DNA of 51,376 nt from Helicobacter labetoulli (GCF_003670275.1 NZ_QXJF01000014.1:21398-72773), one strand, 5' to 3'. Shown: positions 27,271-37,766, counted from the stretch's first letter. Numbers and translations are program-made. Notes: generated by a model not told the origin, from the sequence alone.

Positions 27271-28064
27271 CAATACCATTACACAATACATCTTTTAGCT
27301 ACAAAAACACAACACTATTTAATCACACCTGTCTTGATAAAACACTTTTACAAGAAAAATCACTTGATTTGATCATCACTTCCCCGCCCTATAATGTAGG
27401 TATTGAGTATAATTCAAACAAAGATTCCAACTCTTATGAAAGCTATTTAGAATTCTCTCAAAAATGGATAGAAAACTGCTATTTTTGGGCAAAAGATGGG
27501 GCAAGATTCTGTCTTAATATCCCACTTGACAAAAACAAAGGCGGACAACAAAGCGTAGGGGCGGATTTAACCACTTTGGCAAAGCAAATTGGCTGGAATT
27601 ATCACAGCACAATCATTTGGAATGAGGGCAATATCTCACGCCGCACAGCGTGGGGAAGCTGGCTTAGTGCATCAGCCCCTTATGTTATCGCACCTGTGGA
27701 GCTTATAGTCGTGCTTTATAAAGGGGCTTGGAAGAAAAAGTATAAAGGAGAGAGTGATATAAGCAAGGAAGAGTTTATGGCTTGGACGAATGGATTATGG
27801 AGCTTTAATGGAGAGTCTAAAAAACGCATAGGACACCCAGCCCCTTTTCCCAGAGAGCTGCCGAAGCGGTGCATTAAGCTATTTTCCTATGTAGGTGATG
27901 TGGTGTTTGATCCATTTTGTGGGAGTGGCACAACAATGATAGAATCTTATCTTAACAATCGGCACTTTATAGGCATTGAACTAGATAGGGAATATTGCAA
28001 GTTAAGCAAAAAACGATTTTTAGAAACAATTCAAAAAGAAAAGGGAATTTTTGATGAAAAATAA
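27267..28064 (+). CDS. Beta-class type II DNA methyltransferase (TSPPY)
   Basis: The 265-residue enzyme has the catalytic motif IITSPPYNVG at about residues 34-43, before the SAM-binding motif DPFCGSGTTMIE at about residue 218. That order, with motif IV first, marks the beta class. SPPY motifs occur in both N4-cytosine and N6-adenine enzymes, so the base cannot be assigned. It overlaps the preceding small ORF by four bases and the HNH gene by 14 bases, the layout of a compact type II restriction-modification operon. Target site unknown. The protein appears complete. Confidence 0.9.
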   Translation: MTIPLHNTSFSYKNTTLFNHTCLDKTLLQEKSLDLIITSPPYNVGIEYNSNKDSNSYESYLEFSQKWIENCYFWAKDGARFCLNIPLDKNKGGQQSVGADLTTLAKQIGWNYHSTIIWNEGNISRRTAWGSWLSASAPYVIAPVELIVVLYKGAWKKKYKGESDISKEEFMAWTNGLWSFNGESKKRIGHPAPFPRELPKRCIKLFSYVGDVVFDPFCGSGTTMIESYLNNRHFIGIELDREYCKLSKKRFLETIQKEKGIFDEK

Positions 28065-28653
28065 TGGCTCTCAACTTGATTTAATAATGGATTTTTTTAA
28101 GACAAATCCAAAACGAGATATTAAACACACTGGAGTGGTGGATTGGGTTGTTAAAGAATGGCAAAAACGCACAGGGAAAGTTTTTAGAGACCCAGATAGA
28201 GGTATTAGAAGTTTGCACCAAAAAGGCTATTTGCAAAAGATTGCAAAGGGAGTTTATCACTATGACCCAGATTCTATCAATTTAAGGCAAGATTTAGAGG
28301 ATTTTAGTCAAGCTTTAAAAAAGCAAATTTTAGAGCGAGATAATTATAAATGTGTGATATGTGGAATGGGTAAAAAAGAAGGAGTTGAGCTTCATATAGA
28401 CCATATAAAACCAAAGGATTTAGGTGGAAAAGCGGTTTTAGAAAATGGGCAAACTCTATGTAGTAGGCATAATTTTTTAAAGAAAAATCTAAAGCAAACT
28501 GAAACAGGCAAAAAGATGTTTATCCAAATGTTAGAATCTGCAAAAGATTCTGGTGAGAGTGAGCTTGTGGCATTTTTAGAAGAGGTTTTAAGCATTTATG
28601 AAAAGCATAATATCAATGGGCATATAGTGTGGAAAAAGTCAAGTGATATGTAG
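28051..28653 (+). CDS. HNH restriction endonuclease
   Basis: This 200-residue protein has a winged-helix-like N-terminal part (TGVVDWVVKEW, then GIRSLHQKGYLQKIAKGVYHY) and a C-terminal HNH domain. The zinc and metal residues are CVICG near residue 108, HIDHIKPKDLGG near 124 and NGQTLCSRHN near 138. The start overlaps the methyltransferase stop region by 14 bases, so the two are almost certainly a functional pair that cuts and protects the same DNA sequence. It appears intact and ends before a hairpin at 28688-28711. Cleavage site cannot be read from the sequence. Confidence 0.88.
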   Translation: MMKNNGSQLDLIMDFFKTNPKRDIKHTGVVDWVVKEWQKRTGKVFRDPDRGIRSLHQKGYLQKIAKGVYHYDPDSINLRQDLEDFSQALKKQILERDNYKCVICGMGKKEGVELHIDHIKPKDLGGKAVLENGQTLCSRHNFLKKNLKQTETGKKMFIQMLESAKDSGESELVAFLEEVLSIYEKHNINGHIVWKKSSDM

Positions 28654-28673
28654 TCTTAGAATCTTATTTTATT

Positions 28674-30454
28674 CTATGTGCGAGAATCCTTGTGTCTAAC
28701 AACACACAAGGCAAAGGAAGAGGTTTGTGTGCGTTCAGCCAAGTTTCTCACCTCATCAGCTACGACTGCAAAGCCCCTGCCGTGTTCCCCAGCCCTTGCT
28801 GCCTCAATTGTTGCATTTAATGCTAAAAGGTTAGTCTGGTCAGCAATCTCTGCGATAAATCTTAGAATCTTTTTAATGTCATCGCCTTGCTGCACGACTT
28901 CTTGTGCCTTACTATCAACACCCTGCATAGATTCTGTGATCTCTCTTACCGCATTTGCTGTTTCTTCTAGCGATTTGCTTTGCTTTTGTGTGCTTTCACT
29001 CATCGCCATTACAGAATCTTCTAGCTCTTTTGCCTTGAGATTAAGCGATTTTGCAAAATCAAGGCTTGTAAAAAGCATTTTGCGTATCTCTTCACCCAAA
29101 TGCCCCACACCTTCATTCATCGCTTGAAGTTCGCCTTGCAAGTTCTGTGTTGTCCCATTTTCTTGCTTTTGGAAGTCATTATCTGTATATCGATTCAAAA
29201 TCGCAAGCACACGCGAGACATTCTCATCAAGGAAAGTTAGCATTTCATTAAACAGCACGCCAAGCTGTGTTAATTGCGGATTATTCGCATTTGCAAATAC
29301 AAACAATGTATCTGCAAATGCGAATGCCCCTGCTTGATATTCTCAACCGCTTGAAAAAAGTCTTCCAAACTCTTTGTATCCTTTAAAAGATTATGCTGAA
29401 TCGTCTCTACATTTTCATTAATCGCCTCTGCCATTTCTTGAAACTCATCGCCACTGCGGAGTTTCAAAGGATTTACACTTTTTTGTTTATGATTTAAAAA
29501 GTCAAAAAATTCTAGCAAACTCTTTTTAATGCGTCTAATAGGTTTGAGTAAATATGCCAAAATCACATATAATGCCACCACAAGGACAAAGGCAAAAATC
29601 CCAAGCATAATGAAGATGGGCTTATTATTTTTACTTAGCTTATCGGCAATGCGAGATTCTGGGATAATGGAGCATAGTAGCCATTGTGTTTAGGATTCTA
29701 GCCTGCAAGTTGCGATATTAGAATCTAGCTTAAAAATTGGCGTATTGGCACTAAAGGCACTCTTTATCGCTTGAGCTAACTCATCGCTTTGCAAAATCTT
29801 ACTCTCATCATTATGGCTGACATAATTGCCATTTTTGTCTATGATGATAATCTCTTGTTCGCTTGCATTCTTATCTTGTGCGTGGATATAGGCATTAAGC
29901 GATTTTAGGGCAATGTCCGCACTTGCACACCGATGAATCTGCCATTTTCAATCAGCGGAGAGGCAAAGCCAAAAACGGGGATTTTATAAGAAGCCTGAAT
30001 CCACGGCTCACTTAGCACTTCATCTTTGAGTAAATTTTTGGGATTTGATACCAGCTTCGTGAGCGGGGGTCATAGCCATCTTGTGGATATTGATGTTTGC
30101 CATTGCCCCATAGCATTCTCCCGCTAGATTCTATACCGATACGATATAAGTGAGATTAAAATCCCCTGATTCTTGGATAAGGTGGAGATTTTGTGTTATT
30201 TGAGATTCATTTAAGCCACTTGCAAGGGCTTCTTTTACGAGTTTGTTAATAAGGCGTTTTTTCTCATCAATATACACATCTATGAGATTTTCTAATTGCG
30301 TTACTTGCTTTTCTTGCGTCTCATACTCAATAAGTGTAATAGTCTTTTGTGCGTTAAAATACACAAAACATGCCAAAATGTTAAAACTCACAAGCACCAT
30401 TAAAGTCGTGCTAATAGATACCTTTGCATTGATTCCTAATCTTAGTTTCGCCAT
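28674..30454 (-). pseudogene. Methyl-accepting chemotaxis protein, decayed
   Basis: Pieces of one receptor are spread over several frames. 30454 to 30131 encodes the first membrane helix and start of the sensor (LGINAKVSISTTLMVLVSFN). Around 29640-30130 a Cache-like sensor is interrupted by stops. 29608 begins the second membrane helix and HAMP region (VLVVALYVILAYLLKPIRRI), and 29306 to 28674 encodes the signalling part with the hairpin tip ([36 protein letters not shown]). The frame after KQG at 29324-29327 would be restored by one more G in a GGGG run. After NLAERTQ the sequence leaves the family, so the last helices are lost. The gene is dead; it sits directly beside the HNH operon, whose arrival may have cut it. 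Confidence 0.85.
28688..28711. terminator. Hairpin between the HNH gene and the decayed chemotaxis receptor
   Basis: CCTTGTGT and ACACAAGG form a perfect 8-bp stem with an 8-base loop. There is no T run directly after it on either strand, so a factor-independent terminator is only possible. It marks the point where the receptor loses its normal C-terminus. Confidence 0.35.
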
Positions 30455-30577
30455 TCATTACATCTTTGCCATAAGATATTCCAACATAGGCTAATCATAT
30501 ACACAAAACATAAAAACAAACTTTTCATATACTCTCTCATTTTTAATGTATTTTTACACATTCTTTATATTTTTTTG

Positions 30578-31480
30578 TCATTTTTGCTTTTCATACACAT
30601 AAAAATCACAAAATGAACTCTCATTTGGCTTGTTTATATCATAAGGATAGGCATTTGGTATCATTGTCTTAAACTTCCACTCTACTGCATTTTTTTGCAC
30701 CCAACTACTAAACTGCCTATGTCGCACATGTTGAGTGTGGGGCTGGTCCTTGTTTGATGAATAGATGATTACAAATTTTTGTGCGTGTGTAAAGAGATTA
30801 CGCATATAAGATTTAAAATTTTCATCATCTACAAGATGATACATCACATCTAACGATAAGCCAAGCTCTGCACTACTAGGATTTTCTAAAAAATCACTCA
30901 CTTCATAAAATGCCCTGCTTTTATCATTAGCAAATCGCCTTTTTACACTCTCAATCACACAAGGCGATACATCAAGCCCTATGTATTGCGGATATTGTGC
31001 CAAGGAGAGCTGATTGCCATCGCCACAGCCCCACTCTATCACGCTTTGAATCTTATGCTTTTTTACAAAGTCATTTATCACTTTTGCCTTAAAAATTGCC
31101 AATCTTCCATAGCTTCCAGCCCCAGACGCACCAAGCCTTTGTGAATCTTCATGGGATTTATAGCGTATTTCCCAATACTCATTACTATCAAAAATCACCC
31201 TTTGCTTCAAAATGGGATAAAACTTCAATAAATTTTGAATCTGCCAATCATTCCGCCACTTCGCATTTTCTATCCACAATGCACCACTTTTAGCAACATC
31301 AACAAAGCTTGATTGCATTTTGAGATTATCTCTCACCACATTGATTTTTGTCCCATTTAGAACCGCCATTGCCCAAAACCATAAATCATCGCCATATGGG
31401 CAAAGCTCCATAAAAATCTCTTCTTTTAGCACATCATTATGCAGACAATGGGGGGGGGGGATAGAGTATGCCTCCAACAC
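30578..31480 (-). CDS. Methyltransferase half of a phase-variable glycosyltransferase/methyltransferase
   Basis: The open frame has a class I SAM methyltransferase domain with VIEWGCGDGNQLSLAQYPQYIGLDVS as motif I and post-I (split as IEWGCGDGNQ and YIGLDVS), then SLDVMYHLVDDENF as motif IV. Its first 80 residues (CLHNDVLKEEIFMELCPYGDDLWFWAMAV) are the C-terminal end of a glycosyltransferase domain, which shows that it is the continuation of the next upstream frame (31437-32087). A C11 run on the coding strand splits the two. With C10 the whole becomes one 502-residue protein. The frame as given starts at 31480 without a ribosome site, so the domain is probably not made in the present phase. 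Confidence 0.8.
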   Translation of the reverse strand: MLEAYSIPPPHCLHNDVLKEEIFMELCPYGDDLWFWAMAVLNGTKINVVRDNLKMQSSFVDVAKSGALWIENAKWRNDWQIQNLLKFYPILKQRVIFDSNEYWEIRYKSHEDSQRLGASGAGSYGRLAIFKAKVINDFVKKHKIQSVIEWGCGDGNQLSLAQYPQYIGLDVSPCVIESVKRRFANDKSRAFYEVSDFLENPSSAELGLSLDVMYHLVDDENFKSYMRNLFTHAQKFVIIYSSNKDQPHTQHVRHRQFSSWVQKNAVEWKFKTMIPNAYPYDINKPNESSFCDFYVYEKQK

Positions 31481-32087
31481 CTGTTGGGAGATTTAAAAAC
31501 GAAGCTACACTTTGCTTATATGAAACATCAAGATTCCATTTAAGATAGGGCAGAATCTTACCATATTTATCAAACACAATGCGGTGAGCGCGGTGAGCAT
31601 GGATACAATGCGGATTCTGCTTATATGCGTCATAAAGTTTAAAGAGCCAATCCTTTGCATACAGAGCATCATCATCGGCACTTACCAAAACACAATCACC
31701 AAACTCTTTAATAGCATAAATAAGCTTTTTGTAAGACTTGATATTGCCCTTGACCCAAACTATCTCTAACCCACATTGCCTAAAATCTAAAACTTCTTTA
31801 GGCAAGTCCGCCAATAACCCAACAAACTCATCTTGTGAAAGCCACAAAATCACCCTATGCGGCTTAAAATCCTGTGTAAATAATGTAAAAAGCGTATAGT
31901 GTAATGTGGAGATTCTAGCCGGATATGAAGTGAGCGTTACTACAACTTGCGGGAATTTCTTTGTAGAATCTTGATATGCTAAATATGGATTTTTGGGATT
32001 TATAGCATTTTTGGCATTGCACAAAAACTCTGCAATCTCTCTATCAAGCCTTGCTTGAAGTTCATCTTGTTTATGCTGATTTTTCAA
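31437..32087 (-). CDS. Glycosyltransferase half of a phase-variable glycosyltransferase/methyltransferase, off as written
   Basis: Residues 50-200 form a GT-A fold glycosyltransferase: VVVTLTSYPARISTLHYTL, then LPKEVLDFRQCGLEIVWVKG, and the metal-binding SADDDALYAKDWL near residue 137. The frame ends LYPPPPLSA after a C11 tract. C10 or C13 would continue directly into the domain encoded at 30578-31480, giving a two-domain enzyme that adds and methylates a sugar. It follows the aminotransferase gene on the same strand by 51 bases. As written, the acceptor end of the glycosyltransferase is missing, so activity is doubtful. Confidence 0.82.
   Translation of the reverse strand: MKNQHKQDELQARLDREIAEFLCNAKNAINPKNPYLAYQDSTKKFPQVVVTLTSYPARISTLHYTLFTLFTQDFKPHRVILWLSQDEFVGLLADLPKEVLDFRQCGLEIVWVKGNIKSYKKLIYAIKEFGDCVLVSADDDALYAKDWLFKLYDAYKQNPHCIHAHRAHRIVFDKYGKILPYLKWNLDVSYKQSVASFLNLPTGVGGILYPPPPLSA
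31450..31460 (-). repeat. Homopolymer C11 (plus strand G11) in the glycosyltransferase/methyltransferase gene
   Basis: Eleven C on the coding strand after CTCTAT. Present length gives an early stop nine bases past the tract. One base fewer joins both domains. Confidence 0.9.
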
Positions 32088-32138
32088 CTTTTGCCCTTCA
32101 CAATAGCACCATATCAGCCTTTTTGCAAATACTCTTAT

Positions 32139-33224
32139 CTAAAAGGCATTCACCACTCGCACAACCTCTTGCGCCTGCTCTCTACTCATCACTGGACTAA
32201 TTGGCAAAGATAATACTTCCCTATGAATCTTTTCAGTAATCGGCAAGGAAAGATGATTATATTCCTTATAGGCTTCTTGCTTATGCGGTGGGATAGGATA
32301 ATGGATAATTGTCTCAATCCCATTCTCCTTTAAATACGCTTGGAATCTCTCCCGCTCCTCACAACGCACGACAAATAAATGCCACGCGTGTCCTTCTTCA
32401 CTCACACATTCGGGCAAAATAATCTTTTTATTTGTGATATTTTCGCGATAAAACTTCGCCACTGCCCTGCGAGATTCATTATCAGAATCTAAGTGTTTTA
32501 GCTTTATTTCTAGAAATGCTGCTTGAAGCTCATCAAGGCGAGAGTTTAGCCCCTTGTAGAGATTGACATACTTTTTATGTGAGCCATAATTCCCTAACGC
32601 TCGCACTCTCTCCGCCACATCTTTATGCTTTGTGATAACCGCTCCACCATCGCCTAATGCCCCTAGATTCTTCCCCGGGAAAAATGAGAATCCAGCCACA
32701 TCGCCAAGTGTGCCAACCCTTTTACCCTGATATATCGCTCCGTGGGCTTGTGCGCAATCCTCTATAATGGCAAGATTATGTTTTTGTGCCAACTCCCACA
32801 CTTTTTGCATTTCCACAACCTGCCCATACAAATGCACGACTAAAATCGCCTTTGTGCGAGGCGTTATGGCAGATTCTATTTTCTCTACATCAATATTATA
32901 GGTTTGCAAATTCGGCTCAACAAAGATGGGCTTACAACCATTATCAGAGACTGCTAAAATGGAGGCGATATAGGTATTTGCCGGGACGATTATCTCATCA
33001 TTTTCACCAAAGCCTAGTGCCTTTATGCCTAGCCGCAGTGCATCTAGCCCATTACCACAACCTATGCAATGACTTGCTCCACAATACTCAGCAAACGCCT
33101 TTTCAAAGGACTTGCTTTTTTCGCCCAAAATATACCAGCCAGATTCTAGCACTTTTTTCATCGTAGATTCTAGCTCGTCTTTAAAACGCGAATTTATTGT
33201 CTTTACATCAAGAAATGGGATCAT
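32139..33224 (-). CDS. DegT/DnrJ/EryC1-type sugar aminotransferase
   Basis: The 361-residue PLP enzyme has [33 protein letters not shown], split here as [10 protein letters not shown] and [26 protein letters not shown], and [17 protein letters not shown] with the Schiff-base Lys near residue 183. Similar proteins (QdtB, FdtB, WecE groups) aminate nucleotide-linked keto-sugars. It lies 12 bases after lepA with its own AAGGAG site and precedes the glycosyltransferase gene on the same strand. No homopolymer interrupts it, so it is constitutively in frame. The exact sugar (for example a 3-amino or 4-amino dideoxyhexose) is not determined. Confidence 0.88.
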   Translation of the reverse strand: MIPFLDVKTINSRFKDELESTMKKVLESGWYILGEKSKSFEKAFAEYCGASHCIGCGNGLDALRLGIKALGFGENDEIIVPANTYIASILAVSDNGCKPIFVEPNLQTYNIDVEKIESAITPRTKAILVVHLYGQVVEMQKVWELAQKHNLAIIEDCAQAHGAIYQGKRVGTLGDVAGFSFFPGKNLGALGDGGAVITKHKDVAERVRALGNYGSHKKYVNLYKGLNSRLDELQAAFLEIKLKHLDSDNESRRAVAKFYRENITNKKIILPECVSEEGHAWHLFVVRCEERERFQAYLKENGIETIIHYPIPPHKQEAYKEYNHLSLPITEKIHREVLSLPISPVMSREQAQEVVRVVNAF

Positions 33225-33236
33225 TGTATAACTCCT

Positions 33237-35054
33237 TTATCCATCAATTTTTAACACAGCTAAAAACGCTTCTTGTGGTAGCTCAACCTTGCCGATAGCC
33301 TTCATACGCTTTTTACCCTCTTTTTGCTTCTCTAGCAGTTTTCTTTTACGCGTTATATCCCCGCCATAGCACTTTGCCGTTACATTCTTACCCATTGATT
33401 TAATCGTCTCACGCGCAATAATCTTATTGCCTACACTAGCTTGAATCGCCACTTCAAAAAGTTGCCGTGGGACAATCTCTTTCATAGATTCTACTAATGC
33501 TCTGCCTTTTTCATAGCTTTTTGACTTATCTACAATGATTGACAACGCATCTACAACTTCCCCTGCCACGCGTATATCAAGCCGCACCAAATCGCCATCT
33601 CTAGACTCAATAGGCTCATAGTCAAAGCTCGCATAACCCTTTGTGCAAGACTTTAGCTTATCATAAAAATCCATAACAATCTCATTACTTGGCAACGCAT
33701 ACACAAGCATTACACGGCTTTGCGTGAGATAATCCATCTTTTCTTGAATCCCGCGGCGACTTGAAAGCAGTGTGATGATATTCCCCAAATACTCGCTAGG
33801 TGTGATGATACTCGCTCTCACATACGGCTCTTTTATAAATTCTATCTTTTGCACTTCGGGTAATTCACTAGGATTTTGCACCGCTACCATACTGCCATCG
33901 GTGAGATAGACTTCATACACAACCGTGGGCGCTGTTGCAATGAGACTTAGCCCAAACTCCCGCTCCAAACGCTCCTTTACGACCTCCATATGCAAAAGCC
34001 CTAAAAAACCAACGCGGAATCCAAAGCCCAATGCCACACTCGTTTCCGGCTCAAAGCTTAAAGCAGAATCGTTAAGCTTAAGCTTATTGAGTGCATCGCG
34101 TAACTCTTCAAACTTATCTGTTTCAATGGGATAGATTCCAGCAAATACAAAGGGCTTTGCCGGGCGAAATCCCTCCACTGGCTCTTGTGTGGGATTCTTC
34201 GCATCTGTAATCGTATCGCCAACTGCCATATCTGTAAGGCTTTTTAACCCAAGCGAGAGAATGCCAATCTCACCACAAGCAATACTCTGAATTGGAATCT
34301 TCTGCACTGGGTGGGGATAATACAATGCCAAAACCTCATACTTTTTCCCGCTACTCATCACCTGCACTTCCTGCCCTACTCTAAGCTCCCCATTCACAAG
34401 TCGCACGAGTGCTAATGCACCAAGATAATTATCAAACCAAGAATCATAGATTAAAGCCTTTGTAGGAGCGTCTTTATCACCTTGTGGAGCGGGAATTTTT
34501 TCAATAATGGATTCTATAAGCTCCTTAATGCCCTCTCCACTTTTTGCACTCACTTTCAAAGCCTCCGTGCAGTCAAGCCCTATGGTAGATTCTATATCTT
34601 CAGCCACTTTAAGCGGGTCAGCAGCAGGCAGGTCAATCTTATTAATCACAGGTAGAATCTCAAGATTATTTTCCATAGCAATATAAACATTTGCAATGGT
34701 TTGTGCCTCCACACCCTGACTTGCATCAACTACAAGCAACGCTCCCTCACACGAGCTAAGAGAGCGTGAAACCTCGTAGCTAAAATCCACATGTCCGGGC
34801 GTGTCAATGAGATTTAAAATATAGGTTTGTCCTTTGTATGGGTAGCTAAGACGCACAGATTGTGCCTTGATGGTGATACCTCGCTCTTTTTCAATATCCA
34901 TCGTATCCATAATTTGTGCGGTCATCTCTCGCTCACTCACCGCCCCACATTCTTGAATCAGCCTATCAGCAAGGGTAGATTTACCGTGATCAATGTGGGC
35001 GATGATAGAAAAATTACGAATATATTGCTGCCCTGAAGCATTTCGTGCGTTCAT
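33237..35054 (-). CDS. lepA: Elongation factor 4 (LepA)
   Basis: The 605-residue GTPase begins with [19 protein letters not shown] (G1), followed by [14 protein letters not shown] (G2), [14 protein letters not shown] (G3) and [10 protein letters not shown] (G4). The characteristic LepA C-terminal domain is present ([22 protein letters not shown], split, and [20 protein letters not shown] near the end). It back-translocates or remodels stalled ribosomes. It is a housekeeping gene inside the glycan cluster and probably marks the original chromosome backbone into which sugar genes were added on both sides. TACAAT at 35085-35090 on the minus strand is a likely -10. Confidence 0.97.
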   Translation of the reverse strand: MNARNASGQQYIRNFSIIAHIDHGKSTLADRLIQECGAVSEREMTAQIMDTMDIEKERGITIKAQSVRLSYPYKGQTYILNLIDTPGHVDFSYEVSRSLSSCEGALLVVDASQGVEAQTIANVYIAMENNLEILPVINKIDLPAADPLKVAEDIESTIGLDCTEALKVSAKSGEGIKELIESIIEKIPAPQGDKDAPTKALIYDSWFDNYLGALALVRLVNGELRVGQEVQVMSSGKKYEVLALYYPHPVQKIPIQSIACGEIGILSLGLKSLTDMAVGDTITDAKNPTQEPVEGFRPAKPFVFAGIYPIETDKFEELRDALNKLKLNDSALSFEPETSVALGFGFRVGFLGLLHMEVVKERLEREFGLSLIATAPTVVYEVYLTDGSMVAVQNPSELPEVQKIEFIKEPYVRASIITPSEYLGNIITLLSSRRGIQEKMDYLTQSRVMLVYALPSNEIVMDFYDKLKSCTKGYASFDYEPIESRDGDLVRLDIRVAGEVVDALSIIVDKSKSYEKGRALVESMKEIVPRQLFEVAIQASVGNKIIARETIKSMGKNVTAKCYGGDITRKRKLLEKQKEGKKRMKAIGKVELPQEAFLAVLKIDG

Positions 35055-35084
35055 TTTGTGCCTTTGTGTAGAATCTAAGGCGTG

Positions 35085-35090
35085 ATTGTA
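35085..35090 (-). promoter_or_regulatory. Candidate -10 box of lepA
   Basis: On the minus strand GTGTGATACAAT lies about 33 bases before the lepA start. The same GTGTGATA(C/T)AAT form occurs before the pseA-like gene at 37761-37766. Confidence 0.5.
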
Positions 35091-35118
35091 TCACACTCAA
35101 GGCACTTTGTCTATACAA

Positions 35119-35876
35119 CTAACCCTTATGCCTTATCTCAAGCAGAGAAAAATAATGCACAAGTCCTAGTCCGTTGATAATAGCCCTTTTGCCATCTTCA
35201 AGCCTTATTGTCCAAGAACGCAAATAATCATCATCTCTCCTAGGCAAATCAATACCTATTTCAAAGTCATTGTGAAACACTCCCTCAAAGCCAAGCTTTT
35301 CACATAATTGCAATGCTGTTTGCCTACTATGCATATTCCAGCCAGATTCTAAATGCTCACTCCCAACAGCACGGGCTTTGATAAACACATCGTGTGGATA
35401 AGGATTAAAAATACCCATAATAAATCCTCTACCTCCATTTGCAATCATTTTAGTAAAGTTTCTCAAAGGTTGTTCAAGGTCATCAAAAATACTTAATACA
35501 CCATTGCAAAACACTAAATCAAATGTTTGATTTGGAAACCCTTCTCCACTTACTATATCTCCTTGCCATAATGTGGGAACAGGCTTATTGCGTGATTGAA
35601 AATCTGCCCTTGTCTTTTCAAGCAGACTTGGCAAAATATCAATGCCAAAAAGCTGAGATTCAGGGAAAATCTCGCTCAAGTAGTAGAGAAAATCCCCATT
35701 AGAACAACCAATATCTAAAATACTTTTAGGGGAATTTATAGAGGAAAGCTTTTTAGTTGCCCCCCCCAAGATTCTAGCACTACATTTGCTATGTATTTGA
35801 AGCTTTCTTTGACATTATCCTTATGACTTTCACTCGCATAAAACTCATCGTGAGTTCGCTTTATCTCTGCTGACAT
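35119..35876 (-). CDS. SAM-dependent methyltransferase, off as written at a G8 tract
   Basis: The gene starts at the ATG at 35876, behind AAAAGGAG, and reads MSAEIKRTHDEFYASE and on to VVLESWGG before a G8 tract. As written the frame is lost there. The continuing frame (from 35769) contains ILDIGCSNGDFLYYLSE (motif I), FGIDILPSLLEKT and FDLVFCNGVLSIFDD (motif IV), a class I methyltransferase. G9 joins both parts into 252 residues. It follows the next methyltransferase gene by three bases, so the two are co-transcribed. The substrate is probably a sugar or lipid-linked sugar, judged from the cluster only. Confidence 0.82.
35760..35767 (-). repeat. Homopolymer G8 on the coding strand
   Basis: Eight C on the plus strand. 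G9 (or G6) would give an uninterrupted methyltransferase; the present G8 is out of frame. Confidence 0.85.
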
Positions 35877-35879
35877 TTT

Positions 35880-36597
35880 TTACTCCTTTTTTCCAATAAA
35901 CATATAATGATGTGAATTCCCCTCGTATGTAGGTGGCTCATACAGATTTATCAAGTACTCACCAATATACAAAGACTTAAAAGGAGTAAAGATATTCTTT
36001 AGCTCACTTTCATCATTCACAAACCTAATGTAAGTCCGCTCATTTAGCCTACCACTCAAAGTCACCTCACTCAATCCATTGTCAAACTCCTTTGTAATGT
36101 GTTTAGTATAACCATTTTTTCTGCCCATCATCGTAAAAAAGCAGATTCCACCTTTTCTAGTCATAGAGTATAGCTCATCAACCTGCCGCCTTAAGTTTGC
36201 ATTATCTAAGTAATACAAGCTTTGATTAGCAAAAACCACATCAAATTGAGTATCAAATAAGTTAGCCACACTTTGATTTGGCTCTATAAGCTTTGCCCTT
36301 TCACCCATAATACTTTGAGCTTGGGATATTGCCTCTTTGATAATATCCACGCCATACACTTCAAAGCCCTTACTTTGAAAATACTCAGCGTGTGTGCCAT
36401 TCCCACAACCAAAGTCAAATACTTTCCCAGAAGTCAGTCCTAGCTCATATTTTAAAATCCGCTCATAAAAGCGTATGATATGCCCTTCAGGGTATCTAAC
36501 ACCATAGCCCTTTGCATATTTATCCTCATAAGCTGCTTGAGAGGTTACCCCCCCCCCCCGCACATAAAGTGCTAGGCATTACTTTATTGTTTTCCAC
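35880..36597 (-). CDS. SAM-dependent methyltransferase, off as written at a G12 tract
   Basis: The natural start is probably GTG at 36597, six bases after AAGGAG, giving MENNKVMPSTLCA before the tract. With G12 this frame ends soon after. With G11 it joins the long frame VTSQAAYEDKYAKGYG and gives 238 residues. The body has FDFGCGNGTHAEYFQSKGFEVYGVDI as motif I and post-I (split FDFGCGNGTH and EVYGVDI), FDVVFANQSLYYLD as motif IV and a C-terminal YMFIGKKE. An alternative GTG at 36563 lies in frame with the body directly before the tract but has no ribosome site. It follows pseA by 23 bases. Confidence 0.82.
36548..36559 (-). repeat. Homopolymer G12 near the 5' end of a methyltransferase gene
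   Basis: Twelve C on the plus strand. Being within 50 bases of the start, it is a strong on/off switch: G11 or G14 is on from the GTG at 36597. Confidence 0.9.
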
Positions 36598-36620
36598 AAT
36601 TTGCTCCTTTTGTTTGTTTT

Positions 36621-37735
36621 TTAAGATTCCCATACAGGGTTTTTTAACACCCAACGCCCAAAGCTATCTTTTGTGAAAATATCACGATTGTAGAATCCAT
36701 CTAAAATCTTCCAAAACTCACTCTCTCTATATCCCGTGAATTTGCAAAAATCTTCTACAACCCTAAGATCCAAATCGTGATCGTGCTTTTTAACAAGTTC
36801 TATAGCTTCGTCCCTACTCATCATTCCATAACGAATAAAACGAGAAGTCATATCTGTTGCACAGGCGTGTCCAAATTTAGGATATTTCATCCAATGATGC
36901 ACATGCAACCCAATAGAATCTACCTGATCAAAACTTTCCACACTCATTGTTCTGTCCCATTCGCCTCTTAGATCGTGAAGGCCTCTGGATTTGGCAAAAA
37001 TATAATGTGAATATGAATTCCAAGGAATAAAATAAGAAAGATAAATAGGATCAAGCTTTTCTAGTTCTGACTGGGGGGGGGGAGAATAAAACCAAAATCT
37101 TGTTTTTTGATATTATCATCAATCAACTGTGTGGCAATATCACCAACAGCACTATCTTGCAAAAGATTTTTAGCGCTATAAGTTTCCTTGGCACCAAAGC
37201 CACCATATTCATAACTCATATTTTCTGCATAAACAAGCAGCGAAATATTAAACCGTAACGCCATATGAACAGGATATGTCCCAATGAGCTGTTCCACCAA
37301 CCACATTGGTTTTCCATACTTCTCGAATGTTTTCCGAGTTATCAATTTATTCAATCTTCTATCAAGATTAAAACGAATAAGATGGCAACCAAACTCCTCG
37401 GACAGGTTAAGCAAATTATGTTTTCCAGCCTCGGTAACAGACAAGTTGTCATCAACAAACAATAAAAGTGGATTCATACCCATTTTTTCTCTCATCACAT
37501 GGACTAACATATACGAATCTTTCCCACCACTCACAGCAATCGCACAATCCCAAGAATCTCCATTACACCCACGATACTTATCGCATAGCTTTTTAAGCTC
37601 CTCAAATCGTGCTTCATAATCCACTTGCTGTTTGCGTTCGTGATTTCTACAAGCCACGCACACGCCATCACTATCAAATGTAATACCCGGACGCGTATCA
37701 GGCATTACACACTTTTTGCAATACTTCATTTGCAC
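36621..37735 (-). CDS. pseA: PseA/WbpG-type N-acetyl sugar amidotransferase, off as written at a C10 tract
   Basis: The first frame (37735 to 37061) has the cysteine motif YCKKCVMPDTRPGITFD, CVACRNHE, and the PP-loop ATP-binding IAVSGGKDSYMLVHV near residue 66, as in PseA and WbpG. It ends FGFILPPPSQN after a C10 tract. The second frame, without a ribosome site of its own at 36947, carries the C-terminal part (HHWMKYPKFGHACATDMTSR, DEAIELVKKHD). C11 joins both into 371 residues, the normal length of PseA. The enzyme would replace an acetamido group by acetamidino on pseudaminic-type acids of flagellin or LPS. A -10 box precedes the start. Confidence 0.88.
37073..37082 (-). repeat. Homopolymer C10 on the coding strand of the pseA-like gene
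   Basis: Ten G on the plus strand. One more base (C11) makes the gene whole. Confidence 0.9.
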
Positions 37736-37760
37736 TCCTTTAAAATTAAGATAGGCAAAA

Positions 37761-37766
37761 ATTATA
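37761..37766 (-). promoter_or_regulatory. -10 box of the pseA-like gene
   Basis: On the minus strand GTGTGATATAAT lies about 26 bases upstream of the start, followed by the ribosome site AAAGGAG. It would drive pseA and the two methyltransferase genes after it. Confidence 0.55.

Noticed and set aside
28678-29127. Plus-strand ORF across the chemotaxis receptor
   Set aside because: It is the complement of the conserved signalling domain, which reads clearly on the minus strand.
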